Made by a program: the position numbers and the translations under genes
The notes under the pieces: generated by a model
Databases searched by the model: none
Told to the model about the DNA's origin: nothing
Seen by the model: the letters and a program-made list of their open reading frames with translations, nothing else
Assembly: GCA_013695335.1 (NCBI GenBank)
Contig: JACDAR010000263.1
Coordinates: forward strand, 1 to 15,356
Source: Rubrobacter sp.
GTDB taxonomy: Bacteria > Actinomycetota > Rubrobacteria > Rubrobacterales > Rubrobacteraceae
DNA length: 15,356 bases
Direction: 5' to 3'
Shown: one piece after another, positions 1 to 7,376 of the stretch
How positions within the stretch are numbered: the first letter of the stretch is position 1
Layout of the letters: the number at the start of each line of letters is the position of its first letter

Positions 1-91
1 GGAAGAGGTGGGAGTAGCGATGATACTTTTCGAGTTCCTTGAGGTCTTCGAGGTCTTCGGTGATTGCCCGTGAGTAGAGTATCTTTGCCAT
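1..91 (-). CDS. Unrecognised protein, N-terminal 30 residues (runs off the window)
   Basis: An ATG at 91 opens a frame that stays open to the window edge. The first residues are MAKILYSRAITEDLEDLKEL, followed by a charged, helix-like stretch ending RYSHLF. A CATAAT (102-97) lies six bases before the ATG, and GAGAG just before it could act as a weak ribosome site, so a leaderless or weakly led start is possible. The start is in the same frame as the truncated acetyltransferase upstream, six codons after its stop. I do not recognise the family. The charged helix is vaguely like the N-terminus of some IS630-type transposases, which would fit interruption of the neighbour, but that is speculation. 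Confidence 0.5.
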   Translation of the reverse strand, partial: MAKILYSRAITEDLEDLKELEKYHRYSHLF

Positions 92-106
92 GCTCTCATT
101 ATGCCA

Positions 107-340
107 TCACCAAAGCGGAGCGGTATAAATGGTGAAGGCCGCGTCGCCCTCGGATTTCGCTACCCGTTCGTACCATTCTTGCTGTTGTTCCTCGGTCATC
201 GGGCGCGGCATCAGCGAGAGGTTTCTCACGGTGCCGAGGTCGTTGATCCAACGCTGGTACAACGGCAGAAGGTCGCGTCGCAGAGGCCCGAGCGCGACAA
301 GCTCGCCAACGATGTTCAGGATCGGCTGCTCTCCATCCAT
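107..340 (-). pseudogene. GNAT N-acetyltransferase, truncated to its N-terminal half
   Basis: The 77-residue product resembles the start of RimJ/RimL-like GNAT acetyltransferases, which use acetyl-CoA to modify amino groups. Visible family traits are a first strand (GELVALGPL), a helix with LYQRWINDLGTVRNL, and then the PMTEEQQQEWYERV helix leading into the FTIY strand. Complete family members run to roughly 150-200 residues and carry an acetyl-CoA loop (Q/RxxGxG/A), which is absent here because TGA at 109-107 ends the frame straight after FTIYTAPLW. The ATG at 340 overlaps the stop of the upstream gene (TGATG), and GGAGG in the end of that gene can serve as its ribosome site. It is therefore probably still transcribed and translated, but unlikely to be an active enzyme. 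Family assignment rests on pattern recognition. Confidence 0.6.
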
Positions 341-2217
341 CAAGCGGCCTCCTCTTCTTGCCCGGCGCTGGCGGCTGATGGCGGCTGGCTGCTGCCATCC
401 AGGGGAGTTTTCTCGTTGGTGGCAGTGAGCAGGGCGAGGAAAACGAATGGCTCGAACCACGTCACGTATGGATAGAACCAGTAGATGACCGTGAGCTGGA
501 ACGCTATGACGAGCGCAGCCGAGAATGCGGCGAGGCGGCGTACCGTTCTCTTGCGCGGCACGACGGCGACTACGAAGCCGAGGAGGATCACGAGTGCTGT
601 GATCGGGGTTTGCAGGAAGCCTAGCTGCGGCACCTGGGTGTATATAGTCCACGGGCTCGTGCGGTCGCCCTGGAAGGCGAGGGTCTTCTCGTAGAATAGC
701 CTTGCCCCCCCTATCGGGTTGCCGTCGAGGAAGAGTACCCAGAACGATGCGATGAGGACGGCGGCCCCGCCGAGGAAGAAGTCAAGGATGTGGTTGCGGC
801 GACGCCCGCCCTGCATCAGCCACAGCGGCCCGAGGATGAGTGGGTACAGCTTGACGGCGAACCCAGCGGCCACGGTCGCCCCCCGGGCTATCGGGGAGGT
901 CGCCATCGCGAGCCCGACAGCGGCCACAGCCGCCACTATGATGTCGTTTGTGTTGTTGTTGGTGGAGTACAGCGTGTAAGGGAAGATGGTCCACGCAAAC
1001 ACCATGGCCGCCGCGCCGGAACGCCCTGCGAACTTGAGGCCGGCCACGAGCATCGCCAGTGCGCCAGCCACGAAGGCAAAAGCGGTCATGGCGTGGGCCG
1101 CGGGGAGGAAGCCCCACTCTCCCGTGAAACCGAACATCATGACGAAAGGAACATAGAGCACGTAGTTGAGCGGGCCGTAGGTGTCGCCGGTGCCAACGTC
1201 AGCGGGCATGTGACCGTACGGCAACGTCCCGTCCAGGATGCGGTCAGCGCCGACAACCCCGGCGTAGCCGACGTCTATCACGCGGGCGTCCAGGTTGAGG
1301 CCGAGGACGAGGCCAGCGGCTGCCGCGGCCAGGACGAAAAGTACCCCGTCTGGCAGGTTGCTCGTTTTCTCGACGCGCTCGCCGATGCCGAAGCCCATAA
1401 GCAGGGTACGGATGAACAGGTAGATCAGGGGCGGATACCAGAGCACCACGGCATCGAACGAATCCCCCGCCCTGAAGAACCCATGAGAGACCAGAAACCC
1501 GAGCAGCGCAATGATATCCAGGTTTCGCAGGGAGAACAGTTTGTCCAGGCGCCAGAAGGCGAGGGCGAAGAGGAGGGCCATCGGCCCCCACACGAACCAG
1601 TAGTTGGCCTGCTTGCCGTACGAGCCGTATTCGCCGCGGGCCATCTGCCACCCGACCTGATCCCCTGTATACACGTCCTCCAGCACCCAGGTATCGTCGT
1701 CCACGGTGACGCGGGCGATCTCCTTCTCGCCCGTGTCCTCGTTGTACACGCCGCCAACGTCGCCCTTCTCCTCCTCGGTGCGATAGTGGACTGTCCAGTC
1801 GCCAGCCTCGTAATCCGCTTCGGCTGAATACGAATCGTAATGGGTGAGCCAATCCCGAATATTGGGGTCAGCGAAGGCGAGTTTGATCGCCTCGTCCTCG
1901 GAGAGATCCGGATACTCTATCGCCCTGGCCCGCGGCGAGATATCCACCCTCTTCACCCTGCCAGTGTCGTCCGAGACCTCCAACGTCACGATCACGGTGT
2001 CCGAGGCGTCTTCCCTCAGTAGCACCTTCCAGGCGTCCAAACCAGAGTCGTAGTACGTGGAGATCTCCACCGTCGGTTTGGAGACGAACTCGGAGACCAC
2101 AGGCGCGCGCTCGACCCTCTCGCGCACCTGAAGCTCGCTGAGTTGCGGCCCCTGCGCGAAGCCGAGGAGCAAAGGGAGCAGCAGAAGTATGAACAGCGGG
2201 CGGATAGCCGACTTCAC
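340..2217 (-). CDS. GT87/GT-C-like membrane glycosyltransferase with extracytoplasmic PepSY-like N-domain
   Basis: The 625-residue polytopic protein probably transfers a sugar from a polyprenyl-phosphate donor on the outer face of the membrane, as GT-C enzymes of the GT87/DUF2029 group do. Residues 1-23 form a signal peptide or first membrane helix. Residues about 25-195 are soluble and hold two PepSY-like units, the second ending in a VLEDVYTGDQVGWQMARG stretch. From about 205 on there are ten or so hydrophobic helices. Loop residues near 343-351 (TGDTYGPLN) and the AVKLYPLILGPLW segment near 454-466 match the family pattern. I place the start at GTG 2217, whose GTGA overlaps the stop of the upstream glycosyltransferase. 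The same frame stays open to 2994, but that part lies antisense-like over the other gene and does not look like protein. The tail (601-625) is low complexity. The acceptor and sugar cannot be read from the sequence. Confidence 0.75.
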   Translation of the reverse strand: MKSAIRPLFILLLLPLLLGFAQGPQLSELQVRERVERAPVVSEFVSKPTVEISTYYDSGLDAWKVLLREDASDTVIVTLEVSDDTGRVKRVDISPRARAIEYPDLSEDEAIKLAFADPNIRDWLTHYDSYSAEADYEAGDWTVHYRTEEEKGDVGGVYNEDTGEKEIARVTVDDDTWVLEDVYTGDQVGWQMARGEYGSYGKQANYWFVWGPMALLFALAFWRLDKLFSLRNLDIIALLGFLVSHGFFRAGDSFDAVVLWYPPLIYLFIRTLLMGFGIGERVEKTSNLPDGVLFVLAAAAAGLVLGLNLDARVIDVGYAGVVGADRILDGTLPYGHMPADVGTGDTYGPLNYVLYVPFVMMFGFTGEWGFLPAAHAMTAFAFVAGALAMLVAGLKFAGRSGAAAMVFAWTIFPYTLYSTNNNTNDIIVAAVAAVGLAMATSPIARGATVAAGFAVKLYPLILGPLWLMQGGRRRNHILDFFLGGAAVLIASFWVLFLDGNPIGGARLFYEKTLAFQGDRTSPWTIYTQVPQLGFLQTPITALVILLGFVVAVVPRKRTVRRLAAFSAALVIAFQLTVIYWFYPYVTWFEPFVFLALLTATNEKTPLDGSSQPPSAASAGQEEEAA

Positions 2218-3380
2218 GGCGAAGCCACCTTCTCCCTGTACTGCGAAGGAAGGAACAGCATCGCGGCCCACAGGGCGGCAAGCAGGAAGTTGCGGGTGAG
2301 CAGCAGTTCGACGCCGGGAGAACGGCCTTCCAGCAGGTCGCCGTAGTGGTGGGGATAGACCTGCGTGGTGGTCCAGCAGACGCCGAGGAAGACCGCGCAG
2401 ACTCCGAGGCTGGTGAATCCTCCAAACGCCAGCGGGACGAGGGGGAGCAGCCAGATCACATACTGCGGAGAGAGAACTTTCGAGCCAAGCATGAACGCCA
2501 GTATAAGGGCAGCCGCGTAGCGGGGAAACCGCGCCCCGTCCAGCCTCCCAAGCCGGTGTTCCCTGTACGCGAACAACGCGGTTATCAGAAGCAGGAACGC
2601 CGTGATCGGGAAGCTGAGCGAACTCAAGATACCAGCGCCAGGCCCAACCACGTCGAATGCCCCGTACTCGAAGCGCACATCCTCGACGAGGTTCAGCACC
2701 GCCATCACCGAAGCGCCGAGACTCTCTACCTGTAGTCCCCGATTCGCGTGGTAGGCGAAGCTCCGCATGAGGTCGTCGCCGCCGAGCAGGTATGCGGGCA
2801 GGAAGAACGCCGCCACCACCGCGAAGAACACGCCGTAGCCCCAAGCTGCGTCTCGGATGACGCCTCTTTCCCGGTTCGTCTGAATCAAAGCCAGGGGGAG
2901 CGTGGCGAGCGCAGGAATCAACTTTGCAGCCGCGCCGAACCCTAGCGCCGCGTACCCGATGAACCTGTACCTTCCTCCGAGCGCGGCGCACCACGCGGCT
3001 CCGGCGAGGGTGAAGGCGGTTGCGGCGTCGTAGCGGGTGACGGCCACTGGATAGAGCATCAGGGCGCCAGTGGTGAAGACCAGCGCGGGGACGGGCCAGA
3101 CGTAAAGTCTGCTGCCCTTCCGGGCGCAGAGGGTGACGAGGATCAGCGACGCGACGAGGAAGAGCGCCATCTCGGAGGCGAAGCGGGAGGCGAATTCTGT
3201 AGCGTCGGAGGAGAGGAGGGCGGGGGGGATGAACGTCACGAAGCTGCCCGGTGGGTATTCGATGAAGAAGTCGCGGTAGGGGATCCCACCTCGCAGCAGG
3301 GCTTCCCCTGTGGAATGGTATATCTGGAGGTCGTTCGAGCCTTCCACCTGATCCACCGGCAGCCTGGAGAACAAAGACAT
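2214..3380 (-). CDS. GT87-family (DUF2029-like) membrane glycosyltransferase
   Basis: The 388-residue membrane protein matches the GT87 mannosyltransferase-like family, which uses polyprenyl-linked sugars to decorate envelope lipids or polysaccharides. The N-terminal loop IPYRDFFIEYPPG (33-45) carries the acidic residues expected near the catalytic site. RYDAATA (116-122), AAKLIPALATLPLAL near 151-165 and SKVLSPQYVIWLLPL near residue 310 are further family-like blocks. About nine or ten hydrophobic helices follow. ATG 3380 is the first usable start, but it has no clear ribosome site. The frame is open for about 70 codons upstream and encodes a further likely membrane helix (LFWVPLTLLCVSLYAGL) that family members usually have, yet no ATG, GTG or TTG lies there. 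The 3' end overlaps the next glycosyltransferase by four bases, which implies translational coupling. Confidence 0.8.
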   Translation of the reverse strand: MSLFSRLPVDQVEGSNDLQIYHSTGEALLRGGIPYRDFFIEYPPGSFVTFIPPALLSSDATEFASRFASEMALFLVASLILVTLCARKGSRLYVWPVPALVFTTGALMLYPVAVTRYDAATAFTLAGAAWCAALGGRYRFIGYAALGFGAAAKLIPALATLPLALIQTNRERGVIRDAAWGYGVFFAVVAAFFLPAYLLGGDDLMRSFAYHANRGLQVESLGASVMAVLNLVEDVRFEYGAFDVVGPGAGILSSLSFPITAFLLLITALFAYREHRLGRLDGARFPRYAAALILAFMLGSKVLSPQYVIWLLPLVPLAFGGFTSLGVCAVFLGVCWTTTQVYPHHYGDLLEGRSPGVELLLTRNFLLAALWAAMLFLPSQYREKVASP

Positions 3381-3490
3381 CAGGCCCGCATACAGTGAGA
3401 CGCAGAGTAGCGTGAGCGGGACCCAGAAAAGGCTCGCCTGTGCGAATGCGCCCCGCGAGCCCGCCTGGGGATTATGCTCCTCGCCCTGGA

Positions 3491-4702
3491 TTATCCCCCC
3501 AGCTCTTCGATCTCCTGGCCGAAGAGTTCGGCGAGGGGTTCGAGGCCCTCTGGGGCGCCTGTGGCGAGCAGCGAGTCACCGCCGCGCAGAACGTATGAGT
3601 CACGCGGGCGGTAAGTCCAGCGTCCGCCGCGGTTCACCGCCAGCTCGTACATGCCTGTCTCCGTCTCAAGTTGCAGGGTCTCCAGGCTCTTGCCGTCGGC
3701 TGGTGATCCAGGCGATACGGTTAGCTTGAGCACTATCTCATCCGACTCCCCGACGGCGGCGGAGAGGACGGGGTGGATCTCCTCTCCCTTCTCCACCATC
3801 CACACCATCTCCATCGCGCAATCCGTGATGGCCTCGGACGCAATCCCCAGATGCAACATGCCGCGCAGCCGCGATGAGTCGTCTATGTGGCGGGCTGCGA
3901 GGAGGATCCAACGTTCCAGCCGGTAGCGCATCTCGTCCATCTCGTTCTCGATGGAGACTACCTCGCGGGCAAGCCCGGCATCCTGGTACAGCAGCGCCGA
4001 GTACGCGAGCCCCACAGCCACTTCGGAGAGGTTCTTCATCTCGATCAGGATGTCCACGGCCCGCTCCAGCTCCGAGAGTTGGCTCCCATCAGCATCAGGC
4101 TCGTGCGAAGGCAATGGGCTCGCCCCAGCAAGCTCCCTGACCTCGGCGACGCCCTCAGGCGGACCCTGGAGGAACAGCACGTCCCCGGCCCGTAGCATTT
4201 CCTCCGGCTCGGGATCGAAGTTCCATTCCTCATCAGACCGGACGGCGATAGGACGCATCCCGGTCTCCACGGGCAGGTCTACTTCGCCCAGCGACCGGCC
4301 ATCGAGGGCGCTTTCTGCGTGGATGCGGACGCGGGATGGAATCTCCTCAGCCTCGGGGATGTCGTGCAACAACTCCCGCGGTATGCCAAGCCTTTTCACG
4401 ACGATCTTGGCTATGTCATTGGCCGCGTTGCCGATCTTCTCTATATCCTGTACTACCTGGAGAATGCCGGCCATCTGCTCCGAGTCGGCTGGGCTGCGGG
4501 CCGCGAGGATTGCCAGGGTACGCATGTCGAAGACCAGAGAGTTGAGAAGCTCTTCGAGACGGAACACTTCATAGGAGATGTCCTCGGAGTTGTAGAAGAT
4601 TGCGGCGTAGGCCAGGTCCACCATGAGTTCCGAGGTATCCTTGGCCTCGGCCAGCATATCTTTGAGGTTGCGTGGCCGGTTGTCGCGTCGCGTGTCTCGC
4701 AT
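3491..4702 (-). CDS. Tandem PhoU / TrkA-C (RCK_C) domain protein
   Basis: The 403-residue soluble protein alternates two domain types. Residues about 12-110 and 215-315 are helical PhoU-like segments (LMVDLAYAAIFYNSEDI, and SEVAVGLAYSALLYQD in the second). Residues about 125-200 and 325-395 are TrkA-C-like beta units (GRSLGEVDLPVETGMRPIAV, then GKSLETLQLETETGMYELAV), each with a following LRAGD or LRGGD turn. TrkA-C domains bind small ligands such as nucleotides and gate potassium or other ion transporters, so a regulatory role for the adjacent transporter is likely. The ATG at 4702 begins five bases after the stop of the transporter gene, with a purine-rich GGCAGG in that gene's end. Open frame continues further upstream to 5029, but it lies over the transporter in another frame and is not protein-like. 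The internal repeat implies an ancestral duplication. Confidence 0.85.
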   Translation of the reverse strand: MRDTRRDNRPRNLKDMLAEAKDTSELMVDLAYAAIFYNSEDISYEVFRLEELLNSLVFDMRTLAILAARSPADSEQMAGILQVVQDIEKIGNAANDIAKIVVKRLGIPRELLHDIPEAEEIPSRVRIHAESALDGRSLGEVDLPVETGMRPIAVRSDEEWNFDPEPEEMLRAGDVLFLQGPPEGVAEVRELAGASPLPSHEPDADGSQLSELERAVDILIEMKNLSEVAVGLAYSALLYQDAGLAREVVSIENEMDEMRYRLERWILLAARHIDDSSRLRGMLHLGIASEAITDCAMEMVWMVEKGEEIHPVLSAAVGESDEIVLKLTVSPGSPADGKSLETLQLETETGMYELAVNRGGRWTYRPRDSYVLRGGDSLLATGAPEGLEPLAELFGQEIEELGG

Positions 4703-4707
4703 GGTCT

Positions 4708-5988
4708 CTAACCTGCCAATCCGAAGACTATGAGGGCAATTATAAGGCTCATGAACCCGAGCAGGTCCACCGCAGCGGTGATGATCGGGATTCCATAAGT
4801 GTCGGGGTCGAGCCCGAATCGGTAGCTGATGGTGGAGCCGTAGTAGGCCGCCAGCACGGAGGCAGTCGTCGCTATGAGCCCGGCCAGCGCGCTGATGCCG
4901 ATCATCTTGGCGAAACCAGGCGTCGTCTGCCCGAGCGCCACAGCAAGCCAGTGGGCCGCGCCGCCTATAAAAATGTACACGCCTGTCGCGAAGATGTAGG
5001 TGAGCGTGAAGTCCCTGAACGCTCCCCACTCCGGGATGCTGCGCGGCGCGAGCAGGCCGAGGTGAACCTTCGAAGAGAGCCGACTGGATAGTATGCCGCC
5101 GAGCGCGCCGCCCTCCTGCAAGAAGGCTGGGAGAAGTATCAGGAGCGATTGGAACGCGACGAATTGCTCGTGCCGTTCCTGTAGGGCCAGACCGACCAGG
5201 ATCATCACTGTCCCAGTCAGCGCCAGCAGCGGCAGGCTCTCGGCCAGGATGCGTTTCAGGTTGGCAGTCCCTAGCCGGAAGCCGAGAATGGCGGCGGCTA
5301 TCGCAACCAGGATCAGGACGAGCGCCAGCCCGTTCGAGAAGATCGGGATGTCAATGAGGTACGTCGTAAGGACGAGCGCCGGAAGCGTGAGTATGTCTCC
5401 GGCCGCCGTGAGCATCGGGGCCGCGATGTTGTCCATGTCCCAGCCGCGGGCGACGGAGAGCCTGGCGACGACTACGGTGATGCCGAGCAGGAGCACCCCG
5501 GCCAGGATGCCGCCCATCGTCGAGATCACCACGTAATCCAGAACCGTCAATTCGGTCGGGACGCCGAGCACGTCGCACAGAAACCTCGCCAGGAAAGCCA
5601 GAAACACCCCGGATACCAGCGAGAGCACGGCGGCGGCCTGGGCATTCTCCGCCAGCACACCACGTCTCAGGTTCAGCTCGAAGAGGCCGGTCTGGAGGGA
5701 GGTCGAGAGGCGGCTGCCCATCGCACCGAAGATAGCCCCCCGCATCCCGATAGCGGCCGGGATCAGCACCGCCAGTCCCACCAGCTCGTCGAGTATCCCC
5801 GAGATTCCGGCAAGCACGATGCCAGCGACGAGCTCCCCTGCCGAAGACAGAAACAGTGCCGCGAACCCCTGCCGCAGCGACTCCTTCTCCTCGGAGAGGT
5901 ATCCGTACACCTTCGGTCTGATGCGCGGACGCCGCCGGAGCCGCTCGCGGACGGCTTCCCGCCTGCCGGTTTTCTCCTTCTCGGGCAC
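4708..5988 (-). CDS. MgtE/SLC41-type divalent cation transporter, two-repeat form
   Basis: The predicted 426-residue integral membrane protein contains the MgtE transmembrane unit twice, as in eukaryotic SLC41, and probably moves magnesium or a related divalent ion. The first unit has PAAIGMRGAIFGAMGSRLST (77-96) and WDMDNIAAPMLTAAGDILTL (183-202). The second has LLPAFLQEGGALGGILSSRL (285-304) and LDPDTYGIPIITAAVDLLGF (393-412). The acidic residues in the DMDN, AAGD, LDPD and AAVD blocks match the ion-conducting positions of the family. There is no cytosolic N/CBS domain of classical bacterial MgtE, only a basic 40-residue tail. I choose GTG 5988 because a good -35/-10 promoter ends six bases before it, giving a leaderless mRNA. 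ATG 6048 and TTG 6078 are in-frame alternatives. The PhoU/TrkA-C gene follows at once and may regulate it. Confidence 0.85.
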   Translation of the reverse strand: MPEKEKTGRREAVRERLRRRPRIRPKVYGYLSEEKESLRQGFAALFLSSAGELVAGIVLAGISGILDELVGLAVLIPAAIGMRGAIFGAMGSRLSTSLQTGLFELNLRRGVLAENAQAAAVLSLVSGVFLAFLARFLCDVLGVPTELTVLDYVVISTMGGILAGVLLLGITVVVARLSVARGWDMDNIAAPMLTAAGDILTLPALVLTTYLIDIPIFSNGLALVLILVAIAAAILGFRLGTANLKRILAESLPLLALTGTVMILVGLALQERHEQFVAFQSLLILLPAFLQEGGALGGILSSRLSSKVHLGLLAPRSIPEWGAFRDFTLTYIFATGVYIFIGGAAHWLAVALGQTTPGFAKMIGISALAGLIATTASVLAAYYGSTISYRFGLDPDTYGIPIITAAVDLLGFMSLIIALIVFGLAG

Positions 5989-5994
5989 GCCGAA

Positions 5995-6023
5995 GGTATA
6001 GCGGGTCCGGGGAACGTTGTAAA
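5995..6023 (-). promoter_or_regulatory. Promoter for the SLC41-type transporter operon (leaderless start)
   Basis: On the minus strand TTTACA (6023-6018) and TATACC (6000-5995) are separated by exactly 17 bases, close to the sigma-70 consensus. The expected transcription start, about seven bases after the -10, falls on the GTG at 5988. This supports that GTG as start codon. It would place ATG 6048 upstream of the transcript made from this promoter. Confidence 0.55.
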
Positions 6024-6177
6024 GCGCGTGGACTATGCTAGCGATCATGAGACACCGGTGTGAGGTGAGTATCAGCAAAGCCTACTGAAAACACTGGACT
6101 CTTGCCAGGAGTAGTTCGGACCCGGCCCTGACACAATATCGATACAACAACTTCGGAAGTGTGGAAACCGATGCGGG

Positions 6178-6183
6178 TAGAAT
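6178..6183 (+). promoter_or_regulatory. Candidate -10 element of the lycopene cyclase gene
   Basis: TAGAAT lies eight bases before the ATG at 6192, so a transcript starting about seven bases downstream would have essentially no leader. No convincing -35 is seen at the right spacing (GGAAGT or CGGAAG at best), and no ribosome site precedes the ATG. The 203-base region between this gene and the divergent transporter also holds the palindrome TATCGATA (6137-6144), whose role is unknown. Confidence 0.35.
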
Positions 6184-6191
6184 AGCGGTCC

Positions 6192-7292
6192 ATGACTTCG
6201 GGGGAGTATGATGTTGTGTTCGTCGGCGGTGGCCTGGCGGCTACGCTGCTCCTGAACGAGCTGCGTCCAGCGTTGCCCCGACGGGTTGCGGTCCTCGAAA
6301 CGTGGTCGCCCTCGGAGCGACCGCCGGTCCACTGGAGCTACTGGAGTTTGGGAGCCACGCCCTACGATGGATTCGCGATCGGCGCCTGGCGGCGGGCCAG
6401 GGTAGCTGACGCCAGGCCGGAGCCAATCGCCCCGTATGCTCTGCAGCTAGTGCGTTCGACCGATGTTCTCGCACCCATGATCGAAGCGCTAAGAGACCTC
6501 CCCATCGAGTGGCTACGCGCCACGGCCCGCTCGATCGTGCGGCGAAGCGACGGGGGGTACGAGGTCGTCAGCGATGCCGGAACCGTGCGTGCCCGCTGGG
6601 TATTCGACAGCGCCTGTGAGGTTGTCCCCGCGTTCCCGTCTCCCCGCCGGCCGCGAGCGGTGTTGAGCGGCACCGGCCTGCGCGTGGAGGCCGATCAGCC
6701 TGTGTTCGATGCCGGGGTCGCCACCTTATTCGATCCCCTCGACGAACGTTCCTTCGCCTATGTCTTGCCGTTGAGCTCCGCAGAGGCGCTGGTCGAGTCG
6801 GCATCGTTTGGGTCGACCGGGGTAGGAGAAGACCGGGCAACGCTGCTCCGATATCTCCGTGCGAAACACCCGAAAGCCAACTTTACCGTCACCCACTCGG
6901 AATACGGTGCGATACCGCTCGGGTTCGCCCCCCCGCGTACCGTCGGCCCGCGCCACGTCCTGATCGGGGCGAAGCGCGGTCTGGTGAAGCCCAGCGCCGG
7001 CTACGGCGTCGTCCGCATCGCCCAGGAAAGCGAGCGTCTGGGACGGTTGTGGAGACAACAAAGTCCGCTGCCGCCAAGCCGGCGAGCCCCCTGGCCATGG
7101 GGGCTGCTCGACGCGGGGTTTGTGCGGCTCGCCATCCAGGACCCCCGACTGCCACTGGCTTTGCTGAGCCGCGTCATGCACGCCATTCCCCTCGCTCAGT
7201 CATTGGGCTTCATCGAGGAGCAACTCTCGGTACGACAACTGGCCCCGCTCCTCCGGTCAGCCGCCCCCATCATGCTTCGTAAGTCTCGGTAA
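6192..7292 (+). CDS. crtY: Lycopene cyclase, CrtY type
   Basis: The 366-residue FAD-dependent enzyme would close the linear psi ends of lycopene into beta-rings in carotenoid synthesis, acting at the membrane. The N-terminal dinucleotide fold is plain: DVVFVGGGLAATLLLNEL (7-24), an acidic residue ending the next strand (VLETW), then the HWSYWS block (47-52) that corresponds to the conserved HTWSFH of bacterial CrtY. Mid-protein FAYVLPLSSAEALVES carries the conserved glutamate of the cyclase signature, and GAKRGLVKPSAGYGVVRIAQ is the FAD/substrate block near the C-terminus. The length is near the family norm of about 380. It stands alone: no phytoene synthase or desaturase lies in the window. 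Monocyclase versus bicyclase activity cannot be told from the sequence. Confidence 0.85.
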   Translation: MTSGEYDVVFVGGGLAATLLLNELRPALPRRVAVLETWSPSERPPVHWSYWSLGATPYDGFAIGAWRRARVADARPEPIAPYALQLVRSTDVLAPMIEALRDLPIEWLRATARSIVRRSDGGYEVVSDAGTVRARWVFDSACEVVPAFPSPRRPRAVLSGTGLRVEADQPVFDAGVATLFDPLDERSFAYVLPLSSAEALVESASFGSTGVGEDRATLLRYLRAKHPKANFTVTHSEYGAIPLGFAPPRTVGPRHVLIGAKRGLVKPSAGYGVVRIAQESERLGRLWRQQSPLPPSRRAPWPWGLLDAGFVRLAIQDPRLPLALLSRVMHAIPLAQSLGFIEEQLSVRQLAPLLRSAAPIMLRKSR

Positions 7293-7311
7293 CCGCGTAC
7301 AAAGCACCCGG

Positions 7312-7333
7312 AAAATCCCGGAGTTACCCTCCG
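7312..7333 (-). terminator. Weak candidate terminator between two convergent genes
   Basis: On the minus strand a 5-bp stem (CGGAG/CTCCG, loop GGTAA, 7333-7319) is followed by GGATTTT. It lies downstream of the DUF6544-like gene, in the 84-base gap between it and the convergent lycopene cyclase gene. The stem is short and the T run is only four, so this is tentative. The palindrome CGAAATTTCG (7353-7362) lies in the same gap. Confidence 0.25.
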
Positions 7334-7376
7334 TCTACCAAAAATCGGTGTCCGAAATTTCGTACGTATCCGTCTT

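Noticed and set aside
790..1827. Long plus-strand open frame of 345 codons
   Set aside because: It lies antisense to the second glycosyltransferase, its translation is rich in His, Arg, Glu and Gly without any domain pattern, and the high GC explains its length.
2218..2994. Upstream extension of the second glycosyltransferase frame
   Set aside because: The extension overlaps the first glycosyltransferase in another frame and is Arg-rich and not protein-like; the GTG at 2217 gives a signal peptide and a coupled GTGA start.
4703..5029. Upstream extension of the PhoU/TrkA-C frame
   Set aside because: It runs over the transporter gene in another frame, with Arg/His-rich composition; ATG 4702 begins right after the transporter stop.
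7353..7362. Palindrome CGAAATTTCG in the convergent gap as terminator
   Set aside because: It is a perfect palindrome without a loop and has no T run placed to act as an intrinsic terminator.
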